5,476 nt of DNA, taken from the NCBI GenBank assembly GCA_028290765.1, contig JAQGJF010001126.1:1-5476 (forward strand). Direction: 5' to 3'. Source of the stretch: Tardiphaga sp. GTDB lineage: Bacteria > Pseudomonadota > Alphaproteobacteria > Rhizobiales > Xanthobacteraceae. Below the pieces are notes generated by a model. It saw only the letters and a program-made list of their open reading frames with translations, had not been told where the DNA came from and did not search any database. Position 1 is the first letter of the stretch. Every line of letters starts with the position of its first letter. Positions 1-5,162 of this stretch are shown in pieces. Position numbers and translations under genes: made by a program.

Positions 1-1071
1 GGCATCTTTGACGTCGATGCATCCACCGCACGTCTTGCGGAGCTGAACAAGCTCGCCGAAGACCCTAACCTCTGGAACGATCCCCAGAAAGCGCAAAAAC
101 TGATGCAGGAGCGAACCTCGCTGGAGGATTCGCTACAGGGCATCGGCAAGGTCGAGCGCGAGCTCGAGGACAATGTCGGCATGATCGAACTCGGCGAGGC
201 CGAGAACGATGAGGGCGTGGTTGCGGAAGCCGAAACCGCGCTGAAAAACCTGAAAAAGGAAGTCGCGCGCCGCGAACTCGAAGCGCTGCTGTCGGGCGAG
301 GCCGACCGGTTCGATTCCTATCTCGAGGTTCATGCCGGCGCCGGCGGCACCGAGAGCCAGGACTGGGCCTCGATGCTATTGCGCATGTACACGCGCTGGG
401 CCGAAAAGCACGGCTTCAAGATCGAATATCTGGAAGAGACCCAGGGCGAAGAAGCCGGCATCAAATCCGCTACCATCCAGATCAGCGGGCACAACGCCTA
501 TGGCTGGCTCAAGACCGAAGCCGGCGTGCACCGGCTGGTGCGGATCTCGCCGTTCGATTCCAACGCGCGCCGGCACACCTCGTTCTCCAGCGTCGCGATC
601 TTTCCGGTGGTCGATAACAGCATCAAGATCGATATCGCGGAATCCGACGTTCGCGTCGACACCATGCGTTCGGGCGGCGCCGGCGGCCAGCACGTCAACA
701 AGACCGAGTCCGCGGTGCGGCTGACCCATATTCCGACCGGCGTCGCCGTGGTGTGCCAGGCCGGCCGCTCGCAGCACAAGAACAAGGCGCAGGCCTGGGA
801 CATGCTGCGCGCACGACTCTATGAGATCGAATTGAAGAAGCGCGAAGAGCAGGCCGCCGCCGACCAAGCCGCCAAGACCGATATCGGCTGGGGCCACCAG
901 ATCCGATCCTATGTGTTGCAGCCCTATCAGATGGTGAAGGATCTGCGCACCGGCGTGCAGACCTCCGACACCTCGGGCGTGCTCGACGGCGACCTCGACG
1001 AATTCATGGCGGCGACTTTGGCGCAGCGCGCCTTTGGCACCCCGCCGCCATCGATCGAGGACGCGGACTGA
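1..1071 (+). CDS. prfB: Peptide chain release factor 2 (RF2), 5' end missing
   Basis: RF2 recognises UGA and UAA stop codons in the ribosomal A site and triggers peptide release. The gene enters from the left edge. After the frameshift site it is open from the GAC codon at 10 to a TGA at 1069-1071, giving 353 residues. With about 25 residues upstream this matches the usual RF2 length of about 365-375. Visible signatures are the stop-codon-reading SPF tripeptide (547-555), the catalytic GGQ (682-690) within [14 protein letters not shown], and the RSQHKNK and [12 protein letters not shown] segments. The residue equivalent to position 246 of E. coli RF2 is Ser, not the Thr of strain K-12; Ala or Ser there is usual in fully active RF2. 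The Met codon at 103 is internal, because homologous sequence ([10 protein letters not shown]) lies in frame before it. The gene ends in UGA, a codon RF2 itself decodes. A dehydrogenase gene follows after 2 bases. Confidence 0.97.
   Translation, partial: GIFDVDASTARLAELNKLAEDPNLWNDPQKAQKLMQERTSLEDSLQGIGKVERELEDNVGMIELGEAENDEGVVAEAETALKNLKKEVARRELEALLSGEADRFDSYLEVHAGAGGTESQDWASMLLRMYTRWAEKHGFKIEYLEETQGEEAGIKSATIQISGHNAYGWLKTEAGVHRLVRISPFDSNARRHTSFSSVAIFPVVDNSIKIDIAESDVRVDTMRSGGAGGQHVNKTESAVRLTHIPTGVAVVCQAGRSQHKNKAQAWDMLRARLYEIELKKREEQAAADQAAKTDIGWGHQIRSYVLQPYQMVKDLRTGVQTSDTSGVLDGDLDEFMAATLAQRAFGTPPPSIEDAD
6..12 (+). promoter_or_regulatory. Programmed +1 ribosomal frameshift site of prfB
   Basis: The heptamer CTTTGAC is the conserved RF2 recoding site. 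In the incoming frame, CAT (3-5) and CTT (6-8) are followed by an in-frame TGA stop (9-11). Slippage by +1 on CTT skips T9 and continues at GAC (10-12), which is the frame of the rest of RF2. The joined product reads His-Leu-Asp-Val-Asp-Ala, like the Leu-Asp-Tyr-Asp-Ala junction of E. coli RF2. Reading straight through in the visible frame would give Gly-Ile-Phe-Asp instead. Low RF2 lets the slow UGA be bypassed, so RF2 autoregulates its own level. The GG at 1-2 is where the Shine-Dalgarno-like stimulator (AGGGGG in E. coli) would end, but the bases before it lie outside the window. Confidence 0.82.
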
Positions 1072-1073
1072 TC

Positions 1074-1964
1074 ATGCCCCAACAACCTTTGCGTCACGTC
1101 GCCTTCATCGGCCTGGGGCGCATGGGCCACGGCATGGCCGGCCGCTATCTAGATACTGGCTTCACTGTCGCGGTTTGGAACCGCAGCCAGGCCAAGGCGA
1201 ACGATCTGATCGCCCGCGGGGCGCGCTGGGCCAGTTCGCCGGCGGATGCGGCGGAGGGGGCCGATGCGATCGTGACCATGGTCGCCGACGACGAGGCCTC
1301 ACGGGCGGTGTGGCTCGGCGATGGCGGCGCCGTAGAGATCGCAAGGGCCGGGACGCTGGCGATCGAATGTTCGACGGTGTCGCATCAACACGCGCTGGCA
1401 CTCGGGCGCGACCTGCGCGCCCGCGGTCTGATCGCGATCGACAGTCCGGTCACCGGTCTGCCGGATGCCGCGGCATCCGGAAAATTGACGTTGCTGGTCG
1501 GCGCCGAGGCTGCCGATCTCGAGCGGGCGCGGCCGTTCCTGTTGCCGCTGGGGCAGACCATCCGGCATTTCGGGCCGATCGGCTCCGGCACGGTCTACAA
1601 GCTCATCAACAATCTGATGGGCGCAATCCAGATCGCCGGGCTTGCCGAGGGGCTGGCCATTGCCGAACAGGCCGGCCTCGACATGAAGCTGGTGCTGGAA
1701 TCGATCGAGCACGGCGTTGCTGCCAGTCCGCAGGTGTTGCGGCATGCCCCACGGATGGTCGCGAGGGACTTTTCCGGCGCGACCTTCACCGCCGCCCTCC
1801 GTCACAAGGACGCCGCCTATGCCGTGGCGTTGGCTGAAAGCCTGTTGCCGGACGCACCGGTGGGACGCGCCACTGTCGAGGCCTACAACAAGGCCAGGGC
1901 TTACGCGCCCGACGCCGACGAGGGCAAGATGATCGAAATCGTCTCGCGCCCCAAGAATCCTTAG
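1074..1964 (+). CDS. NAD(P)-dependent beta-hydroxyacid dehydrogenase (3-hydroxyisobutyrate dehydrogenase family)
   Basis: This 296-residue protein has the usual family length of 290-300. It is a cytosolic oxidoreductase predicted to interconvert a beta-hydroxyacid and its semialdehyde or ketone. The N-terminal Rossmann fold starts with GLGRMG (residues 13-18). The second strand ends in Trp-Asn-Arg-Ser (35-38), and Arg there usually favours NADP(H). The substrate loop reads DSPVTGLP (123-130), where most relatives have a DAPVSGG-type loop. The catalytic lysine is K176 in a G-x-x-x-K-x-x-x-N context (N180), and the C-terminal helical domain keeps the K245-D246 pair. The start at 1074 preserves the whole Rossmann fold. 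GAGG at 1057-1060 is a distant Shine-Dalgarno, so re-initiation after the prfB stop 2 bases upstream is likely. The true substrate (3-hydroxyisobutyrate, tartronate semialdehyde, succinic semialdehyde or other) cannot be read from the sequence. Confidence 0.9.
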   Translation: MPQQPLRHVAFIGLGRMGHGMAGRYLDTGFTVAVWNRSQAKANDLIARGARWASSPADAAEGADAIVTMVADDEASRAVWLGDGGAVEIARAGTLAIECSTVSHQHALALGRDLRARGLIAIDSPVTGLPDAAASGKLTLLVGAEAADLERARPFLLPLGQTIRHFGPIGSGTVYKLINNLMGAIQIAGLAEGLAIAEQAGLDMKLVLESIEHGVAASPQVLRHAPRMVARDFSGATFTAALRHKDAAYAVALAESLLPDAPVGRATVEAYNKARAYAPDADEGKMIEIVSRPKNP

Positions 1965-2075
1965 GCGGATGGCCAGGCGGACGGCGAAGCCCGCTGACGT
2001 CCGGCACCACCGGAACGGTTCTGCGCGGCGATCGTTGGAAATTGTGCGCCGCGTTATTTCCAAACAGCACGGCGT

Positions 2076-2127
2076 GGAAGGCCCTGCCTGAATTCCGCCT
2101 CCAAGGGGCGGGGCCTTCCTCCCTTTT
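2076..2127 (+). terminator. Strong hairpin, possible Rho-independent terminator after the dehydrogenase gene
   Basis: Bases 2076-2089 (GGAAGGCCCTGCCT) pair with 2106-2119 (GGGCGGGGCCTTCC in outline) over 14 positions including two G-U pairs. The loop is 16 bases. The stem is followed by TCCC and then TTTT at 2124-2127, so the U-tract is displaced by four bases and short. It lies about 110 bases after the dehydrogenase stop. On the minus strand no T-run follows, so action on the plus strand is more likely. It could instead be an intergenic repeat element or part of a small RNA. Confidence 0.4.
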
Positions 2128-2130
2128 GGT

Positions 2131-2162
2131 CAGGCGTCTCCGCGATTTGTCCGCCACGCCTG
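2131..2162. repeat. 7-bp perfect inverted repeat (CAGGCGT / ACGCCTG)
   Basis: CAGGCGT at 2131-2137 is the exact reverse complement of ACGCCTG at 2156-2162, separated by 18 bases. It sits directly after the larger hairpin. No T-run follows it, so a terminator is not supported. It may be a second stem of the same structured RNA, a protein-binding site or chance in GC-rich DNA. Confidence 0.3.
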
Positions 2163-2325
2163 CGACATCGAAAACAAACATAAACTGGCGACGCAGTCTT
2201 TCGCGCGTCTTCACCCGCCGATATCATCCGCGCCGCGGAACCTGATGTGGTTCGACGACTTGTATGGGCGCCGGCGTTTTGCGGTTGGTTGCGCAGTTGA
2301 AATGAAGTCATACCGGGGGGACATC

Positions 2326-2742
2326 ATGCGAATTTTTCCATTACTCGTCATTGGTCTCGCGCTGACGCTTGGCGCCTGCGGCAGGGATCCCGGACCGTCG
2401 GGTCCGAAGGGCGAGCCGGGTGCACAGGGGCCGGCCGGCCCGCAAGGCGCCCAGGGCGTTCAAGGCGTCGCCGGTGCGCAAGGCCAACCCGGCGCCCAAG
2501 GACCACAGGGGCCGCAAGGCGCTCCCGGTGAGAAGGGGGCCCCGGGTGAGAAAGGTGCATCCGGCGACAAGGGCGAGAAGGGCGATGCCGCCACGGCTGC
2601 GCTTCGGTCGGTACAGGCCGATGGTTCGGTGAGCTGCGAGGCGACCGAAACGCTGGTGTCGGTGTTCTGTCCGGGCGGCGGCGCTCCGGATGGCGCGAAA
2701 TGTGCATCGTCTCCGACCGTGGGACTGTGTCTGCGAAAATAA
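2326..2742 (+). CDS. Collagen-like lipoprotein with cysteine-containing C-terminus
   Basis: The product is 138 residues. A short signal peptide ends in the lipobox LGAC, so C18 should be lipidated after signal peptidase II cleavage. Residue +2 is Gly, not the Asp inner-membrane retention signal of E. coli, so outer-membrane placement is likely. Residues 23-88 are 22 uninterrupted Gly-X-Y triplets, the pattern that forms a collagen triple helix. Early triplets are rich in Gln, Ala and Pro, and later ones in Glu-Lys and Asp-Lys. Residues 89-138 contain C104, C115, C126 and C135 and may form disulphides or a trimerising cap. I chose ATG 2326 because GGGGGG lies just before it. The frame is open upstream with ATGs at 2245 and 2302, but those starts would bury the signal peptide. 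The likely product is a trimeric surface or periplasmic rod; its function is unknown. It appears to stand alone between two hairpins. Confidence 0.87.
   Translation: MRIFPLLVIGLALTLGACGRDPGPSGPKGEPGAQGPAGPQGAQGVQGVAGAQGQPGAQGPQGPQGAPGEKGAPGEKGASGDKGEKGDAATAALRSVQADGSVSCEATETLVSVFCPGGGAPDGAKCASSPTVGLCLRK
2392..2589 (+). repeat. Gly-X-Y collagen repeat tract (22 triplets)
   Basis: Every third codon from 2392 to 2589 encodes glycine, with no interruption. The 9-base unit is degenerate at DNA level, with near-repeats such as GGTGAGAAGGG and GGTGAGAAAGG close to 2529-2555. The last seven triplets carry Lys-Gly-Glu and Lys-Gly-Asp arrangements, which are known to form interchain salt bridges that stabilise triple helices without hydroxyproline. 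Such tracts can change length by slippage or recombination. Confidence 0.9.
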
Positions 2743-2776
2743 GCCCGGACCTGGATCGGACCGGTCGAATTCGGTG

Positions 2777-2804
2777 ACCTCTCCCCGCAAGCGGGGAGAG
2801 GTTT
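2777..2804 (+). terminator. 12-bp perfect GC-rich hairpin, terminator and/or dispersed intergenic repeat
   Basis: ACCTCTCCCCGC (2777-2788) pairs perfectly with GCGGGGAGAGGT (2791-2802) around an AA loop, and TTT (2802-2804) follows. It lies 34 bases after the lipoprotein stop and 62 bases before the deacetylase start, where a terminator is expected. The core sequence resembles a palindrome I recall as common in intergenic regions of Bradyrhizobium and related genomes, so it may be a dispersed repeat used as a terminator. The T-run is short, which lowers confidence in intrinsic termination. Confidence 0.55.
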
Positions 2805-2852
2805 GACCTGTTTGCGGTGAGAGCTGGCCCACAGTCAGCGAAAACGTGCAAA

Positions 2853-2860
2853 CAGGGAGA
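2853..2860 (+). promoter_or_regulatory. Ribosome-binding site deciding the deacetylase start
   Basis: AGGGAGA-type sequence (2854-2860) lies six bases before ATG 2867. An in-frame GTG at 2846 overlaps this site and would add seven residues (MQTGRQQ) that have no ribosome-binding site of their own. The ATG start gives MAKEIL, which matches the beginning of PgdA-type relatives. Confidence 0.75.
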
Positions 2861-2866
2861 CAACAA

Positions 2867-3748
2867 ATGGCAAAAGAAATTCTCTGCGGTTTCGGTATCG
2901 ATGTGGATGCCGTCGCCGGATGGCTCGGCTCCTATGGCGGAGAGGATTCGCCCGACGATATCTCGCGCGGCCTGTTCGCCGGCGAAGTCGGCTCGCCGCG
3001 GCTGCTGAAGCTGTTCGAGCGTCTGGGCATCAAGACCACCTGGTTCATTCCCGGACATTCGATCGAAACTTTCCCGGTCGAGATGAAGGCGGTAGCCGAC
3101 GCCGGCCATGAAATCGGCATCCACGGCTACAGCCACGAGAACCCGATCGAGATGACGCGCGAGCAGGAAACCGCGGTGCTCGACAAATGCATCGATCTCG
3201 TCACCCGATTGTCAGGCAAGCGGCCCACCGGATATGTCGCGCCGTGGTGGGAGTTCTCCAATGTCTCCAATGAGCTGCTGCTCGAGCGTGGCATCAAATA
3301 CGATCATTCCCTGATGCATAACGACTTCTCGCCCTATTACGTGCGGGTCGGCGACAGCTGGACCAAGATCGATTACTCCAAGAAGCCGCAGGACTGGATG
3401 GTGCCGCTGAAGCGTGGCGTCGAGACCGACCTGATCGAGATTCCCACCAACTGGTATCTCGACGATCTGCCGCCGATGATGTTCATCAAGAAGGCGCCGA
3501 ACAGCCATGGCTTCGTCAATCCGCGCGACATCGAGCAGATCTGGCGCGATCAGTTCGACTGGGTGTATCGCGAGATGGACTACGCAGTGTTCCCGATCAC
3601 CATCCATCCCGACGTTTCCGGCCGGCCGCAGGTGCTGATGATGCTGGAGCGGCTCTATCATCACATCAAGAGCCACCCCGGCGTGCGCTTCGTCACCATG
3701 AACGAGATGGCCGACGATTTTGCGAAGCGTTTTCCGCGCCAGAAATAA
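2867..3748 (+). CDS. Polysaccharide deacetylase family protein, H. pylori PgdA-like (CE4/NodB fold)
   Basis: The 293-residue protein has a NodB-homology barrel and no signal peptide or membrane segment, so it should be cytoplasmic. The metal site is readable: D14 in the motif-1 segment GIDVDA, and H86 and H90 in HGYSH. These match the numbering I recall for the metal ligands of H. pylori PgdA (HP0310), which is about the same length. Other signatures are WFIPGHS (59-65), VAPWWEFSN (124-132) and ITIHPD (244-249). Motif 1 is D-V-D, not the TFDDG of classical secreted chitin or peptidoglycan deacetylases. The family cleaves amide (N-acetyl or related C-N) bonds; allantoinase PuuE is a relative, so a small-molecule amide substrate is possible. 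Strong Shine-Dalgarno and hairpins before it suggest its own transcription unit. Family is certain; substrate is not. Confidence 0.93.
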   Translation: MAKEILCGFGIDVDAVAGWLGSYGGEDSPDDISRGLFAGEVGSPRLLKLFERLGIKTTWFIPGHSIETFPVEMKAVADAGHEIGIHGYSHENPIEMTREQETAVLDKCIDLVTRLSGKRPTGYVAPWWEFSNVSNELLLERGIKYDHSLMHNDFSPYYVRVGDSWTKIDYSKKPQDWMVPLKRGVETDLIEIPTNWYLDDLPPMMFIKKAPNSHGFVNPRDIEQIWRDQFDWVYREMDYAVFPITIHPDVSGRPQVLMMLERLYHHIKSHPGVRFVTMNEMADDFAKRFPRQK

Positions 3749-3791
3749 TGGCGTGAAAGACGGCAAGGTCGCCAGCCGGTACAATAGTCGA

Positions 3792-3798
3792 AAGGAGG
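3792..3798 (+). promoter_or_regulatory. Strong Shine-Dalgarno (AAGGAGG) for the CxxC small protein
   Basis: AAGGAGG is a near-perfect anti-16S complement, placed four bases before ATG 3803. It is the best ribosome-binding site in the window and argues that the 109-residue reading frame is really translated. Confidence 0.8.
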
Positions 3799-3802
3799 CG
3801 GG

Positions 3803-4132
3803 ATGTGTTCGCTATGCGGTGTGCTCGGCGGCGGCGAGCATTGGGCTGATGCGATCGCGCGCGACGGTGTCTATACGCGCGCGACCGATTCTATCGCGCG
3901 ACGGCGCGAACGGGCCAACCGGCTGCGGATCGCCAATCGCGTTCTGGCCCATTGGCGATTGAAGCTCTCGGATTGGCAGGGCAGCTCGTTCCTTCTGTCT
4001 TCTCCCACCGGGCGGACCGAGATCGTCAAGGATCTCGGCCATCTGTGGGCGGCGGCGGAGAGGCTCAGCGGCGGTCCGATCGATCCGCTCTCGCCGGACG
4101 TCATCGATGCTTTCGAGGTTGCCGATGGCTGA
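3803..4132 (+). CDS. Small conserved-type protein with N-terminal MCxxC, coupled to COG0523 GTPase
   Basis: I do not know a function for this 109-residue protein. It begins Met-Cys-Ser-Leu-Cys-Gly, so C2 and C5 form a CxxC pair, followed by H13 and W14. Residues 30-47 form a basic, arginine-rich helix-like stretch (IARRRERANRLRIANRVL). Then come SDWQGSSFLLSSPTG (56-70), which looks like beta strands, and an amphipathic C-terminal part with KDLGHLWAAAERL (76-88). There is no signal peptide or membrane segment. A strong AAGGAGG precedes the start. Its last eight bases overlap the start of the COG0523 GTPase gene, which implies translational coupling and stoichiometric production. I recall similar small proteins next to COG0523 genes in proteobacteria. 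I infer a metal-binding partner, acceptor or regulator of the GTPase. An N-terminal nucleophile role for C2 is possible but unsupported. Confidence 0.82.
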   Translation: MCSLCGVLGGGEHWADAIARDGVYTRATDSIARRRERANRLRIANRVLAHWRLKLSDWQGSSFLLSSPTGRTEIVKDLGHLWAAAERLSGGPIDPLSPDVIDAFEVADG

Positions 4133-5147
4133 GCTCTATCCGGACTTCACCCCGGTCACGCTGCTCACCGGATTTTTGGGATCGGGGAAAACCACGCTGT
4201 TGAAGCGGATCCTTGCCGATCCGGCATTCGGCGATACCGCGGTGATCATCAATGAATTTGGCGAGGTTGGCCTCGACCACCATCTCATCGAGCACGTCGC
4301 CGACGATGTGGTCCTGCTGCCGTCCGGCTGCCTGTGCTGTGTCCTGAAAGGTGAACTGGCGGTGGCCTTGCGCGATCTGCAGTCGCGGCGCGCCCGCGGC
4401 CTGATCCCGCCGTTCCGCCGGGTGGTGGTGGAGAGCAGCGGCCTAGCCGATCCGTATCCGGTGATCTCGACCATCAAGACGGATCCGGTGCTGCGGCATC
4501 ATTTTCGATTGGCCACCGTGCTGACCACCGTCGATGCGGTGAACGGCGACGAGACGCTCGACCGGCACCTGGAATCCGTCCGTCAGGCCGCGGTCGCCGA
4601 CACGCTGATCCTGACCAAGACCGATCTCGCCAACCCGCCCGACGTCACGGCGCTGGTCGGCCGATTGGAGAATCTCAATCCCGCGGCTCCGATCGTGCGG
4701 GCGTGCGACGCCGACAACGACCTCCAGACCCTGTTCGAGGGCTCAGGAAATGCTGCTTCATGGTTCAAGGCGACCGCCGAGCCCACCAGGGCGCAGCTTC
4801 CGGGGCGCGAGGCGACGGAAAACCACGGTGCCGCGATTCGGTCGTTCTCGATCACGGTCGACGCCCCGCTGGACTGGACGGCATTCGGCATCTGGCTGAC
4901 CATGCTGATCCATCGGCACGGCGCCCGCATCCTGCGCGTCAAGGGAATCCTGTCGATCGCGGACGAAACCAATCCCGTGGCGGTGCATGGGGTGCAGCAT
5001 CTCGTCCATCCGCCGCAGCATCTTCGCGCCTGGCCGGACGGCGACCGCCGGTCGAAGCTGGTCTTCATCGTCGATGGCCTCGCGCCTGATCAGCTCCGCC
5101 GCTCGCTGGCGGCGTTCATGGCGCTGGATGTCGTTGTGTCCGCGTAA
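4125..5147 (+). CDS. COG0523/CobW-family metallochaperone GTPase (YjiA-like)
   Basis: The 340-residue protein is a G3E-family P-loop GTPase, cytoplasmic, expected to couple GTP hydrolysis to metal (often zinc or cobalt) delivery to a client protein. Readable motifs are Walker A GFLGSGKT (16-23), NEFGEVGLD (43-51), the metal-binding CxCC (C69, C71, C72) in SGCLCC, ESSGLADP (103-110) and the guanine-specificity motif TKTD (164-167). The C-terminal CobW_C domain spans roughly 235-340 with RVKGIL and GVQHLVHPP. The His-rich linker of many CobW proteins is absent; only scattered histidines occur. The start at 4125 has GAGG at 4114-4117; ATG 4107 in the same frame lacks one. The gene overlaps the small CxxC protein gene by 8 bases. 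No cobalamin genes are nearby, so the CobW name should not be read as vitamin B12 synthesis. Confidence 0.93.
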   Translation: MAELYPDFTPVTLLTGFLGSGKTTLLKRILADPAFGDTAVIINEFGEVGLDHHLIEHVADDVVLLPSGCLCCVLKGELAVALRDLQSRRARGLIPPFRRVVVESSGLADPYPVISTIKTDPVLRHHFRLATVLTTVDAVNGDETLDRHLESVRQAAVADTLILTKTDLANPPDVTALVGRLENLNPAAPIVRACDADNDLQTLFEGSGNAASWFKATAEPTRAQLPGREATENHGAAIRSFSITVDAPLDWTAFGIWLTMLIHRHGARILRVKGILSIADETNPVAVHGVQHLVHPPQHLRAWPDGDRRSKLVFIVDGLAPDQLRRSLAAFMALDVVVSA

Positions 5148-5162
5148 GCAAGACGAATTCGT

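Larger units (their letters stand above)
1965..2325. other. Intergenic region of about 360 bases without a convincing gene
   Basis: No reading frame here looks coding on either strand. Short open frames exist on both, but none matches a family I recognise or has a good ribosome-binding site. The region contains a 14-bp hairpin at 2076-2119, a 7-bp inverted repeat at 2131-2162 and a small TCCGG/CCGGA hairpin at 2000-2014. Around 2165-2190 there is a more A-rich patch. The right-hand 150 bases must contain the promoter of the lipoprotein gene unless the dehydrogenase transcript reads through. I find no clear -35/-10 pair there. Confidence 0.6.

Noticed and set aside
376..897. Open frame of 173 codons on the minus strand inside prfB
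   Set aside because: Shadow of the RF2 reading frame in GC-rich DNA. It has no recognisable domain, and the plus strand is certainly coding.
103..1071. Start of RF2 at the ATG at 103
   Set aside because: RF2-like sequence continues in frame upstream to position 10, and the window simply begins inside the gene.
1034..1837. Open frame of 267 codons on the plus strand overlapping the dehydrogenase
   Set aside because: Arg/Gly/Ala-rich low-complexity translation typical of an off-frame reading. The dehydrogenase frame has all family motifs.
1299..2063. Open frame of 254 codons on the minus strand opposite the dehydrogenase
   Set aside because: Antisense to a clear dehydrogenase, with no domain or ribosome-binding site recognised.
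1786..2311. Short open frames on both strands in the 1965-2325 intergenic region
   Set aside because: Basic, low-complexity products with no recognised family and no convincing Shine-Dalgarno. They cross hairpin sequences.
2245..2325. Upstream ATG starts (2245 and 2302) for the collagen-like protein
   Set aside because: They would put charged residues before the signal peptide and lack a good ribosome-binding site. ATG 2326 follows a G-rich site and gives a standard lipoprotein signal.
2348..3136. Open frame of 262 codons on the minus strand spanning the lipoprotein and deacetylase genes
   Set aside because: It runs antisense through two genes and the hairpin between them. Its sequence is compositional, not family-like.
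3780..3785. TACAAT as a -10 promoter element for the CxxC protein gene
   Set aside because: The hexamer is good, but no -35 is visible at 16-18 bases upstream. The start point would fall at or inside the Shine-Dalgarno.
3803..3820. Met-Cys start as a class II glutamine amidotransferase (Cys2 nucleophile)
   Set aside because: The following residues do not continue as the MCGI-type amidotransferase domain, and 109 residues is too short. A CxxC metal site fits better.
5153..5162. Palindrome ACGAATTCGT as a bidirectional terminator
   Set aside because: It has no room for a loop, is AT-centred, and has no flanking T- or A-run. It is more likely chance.
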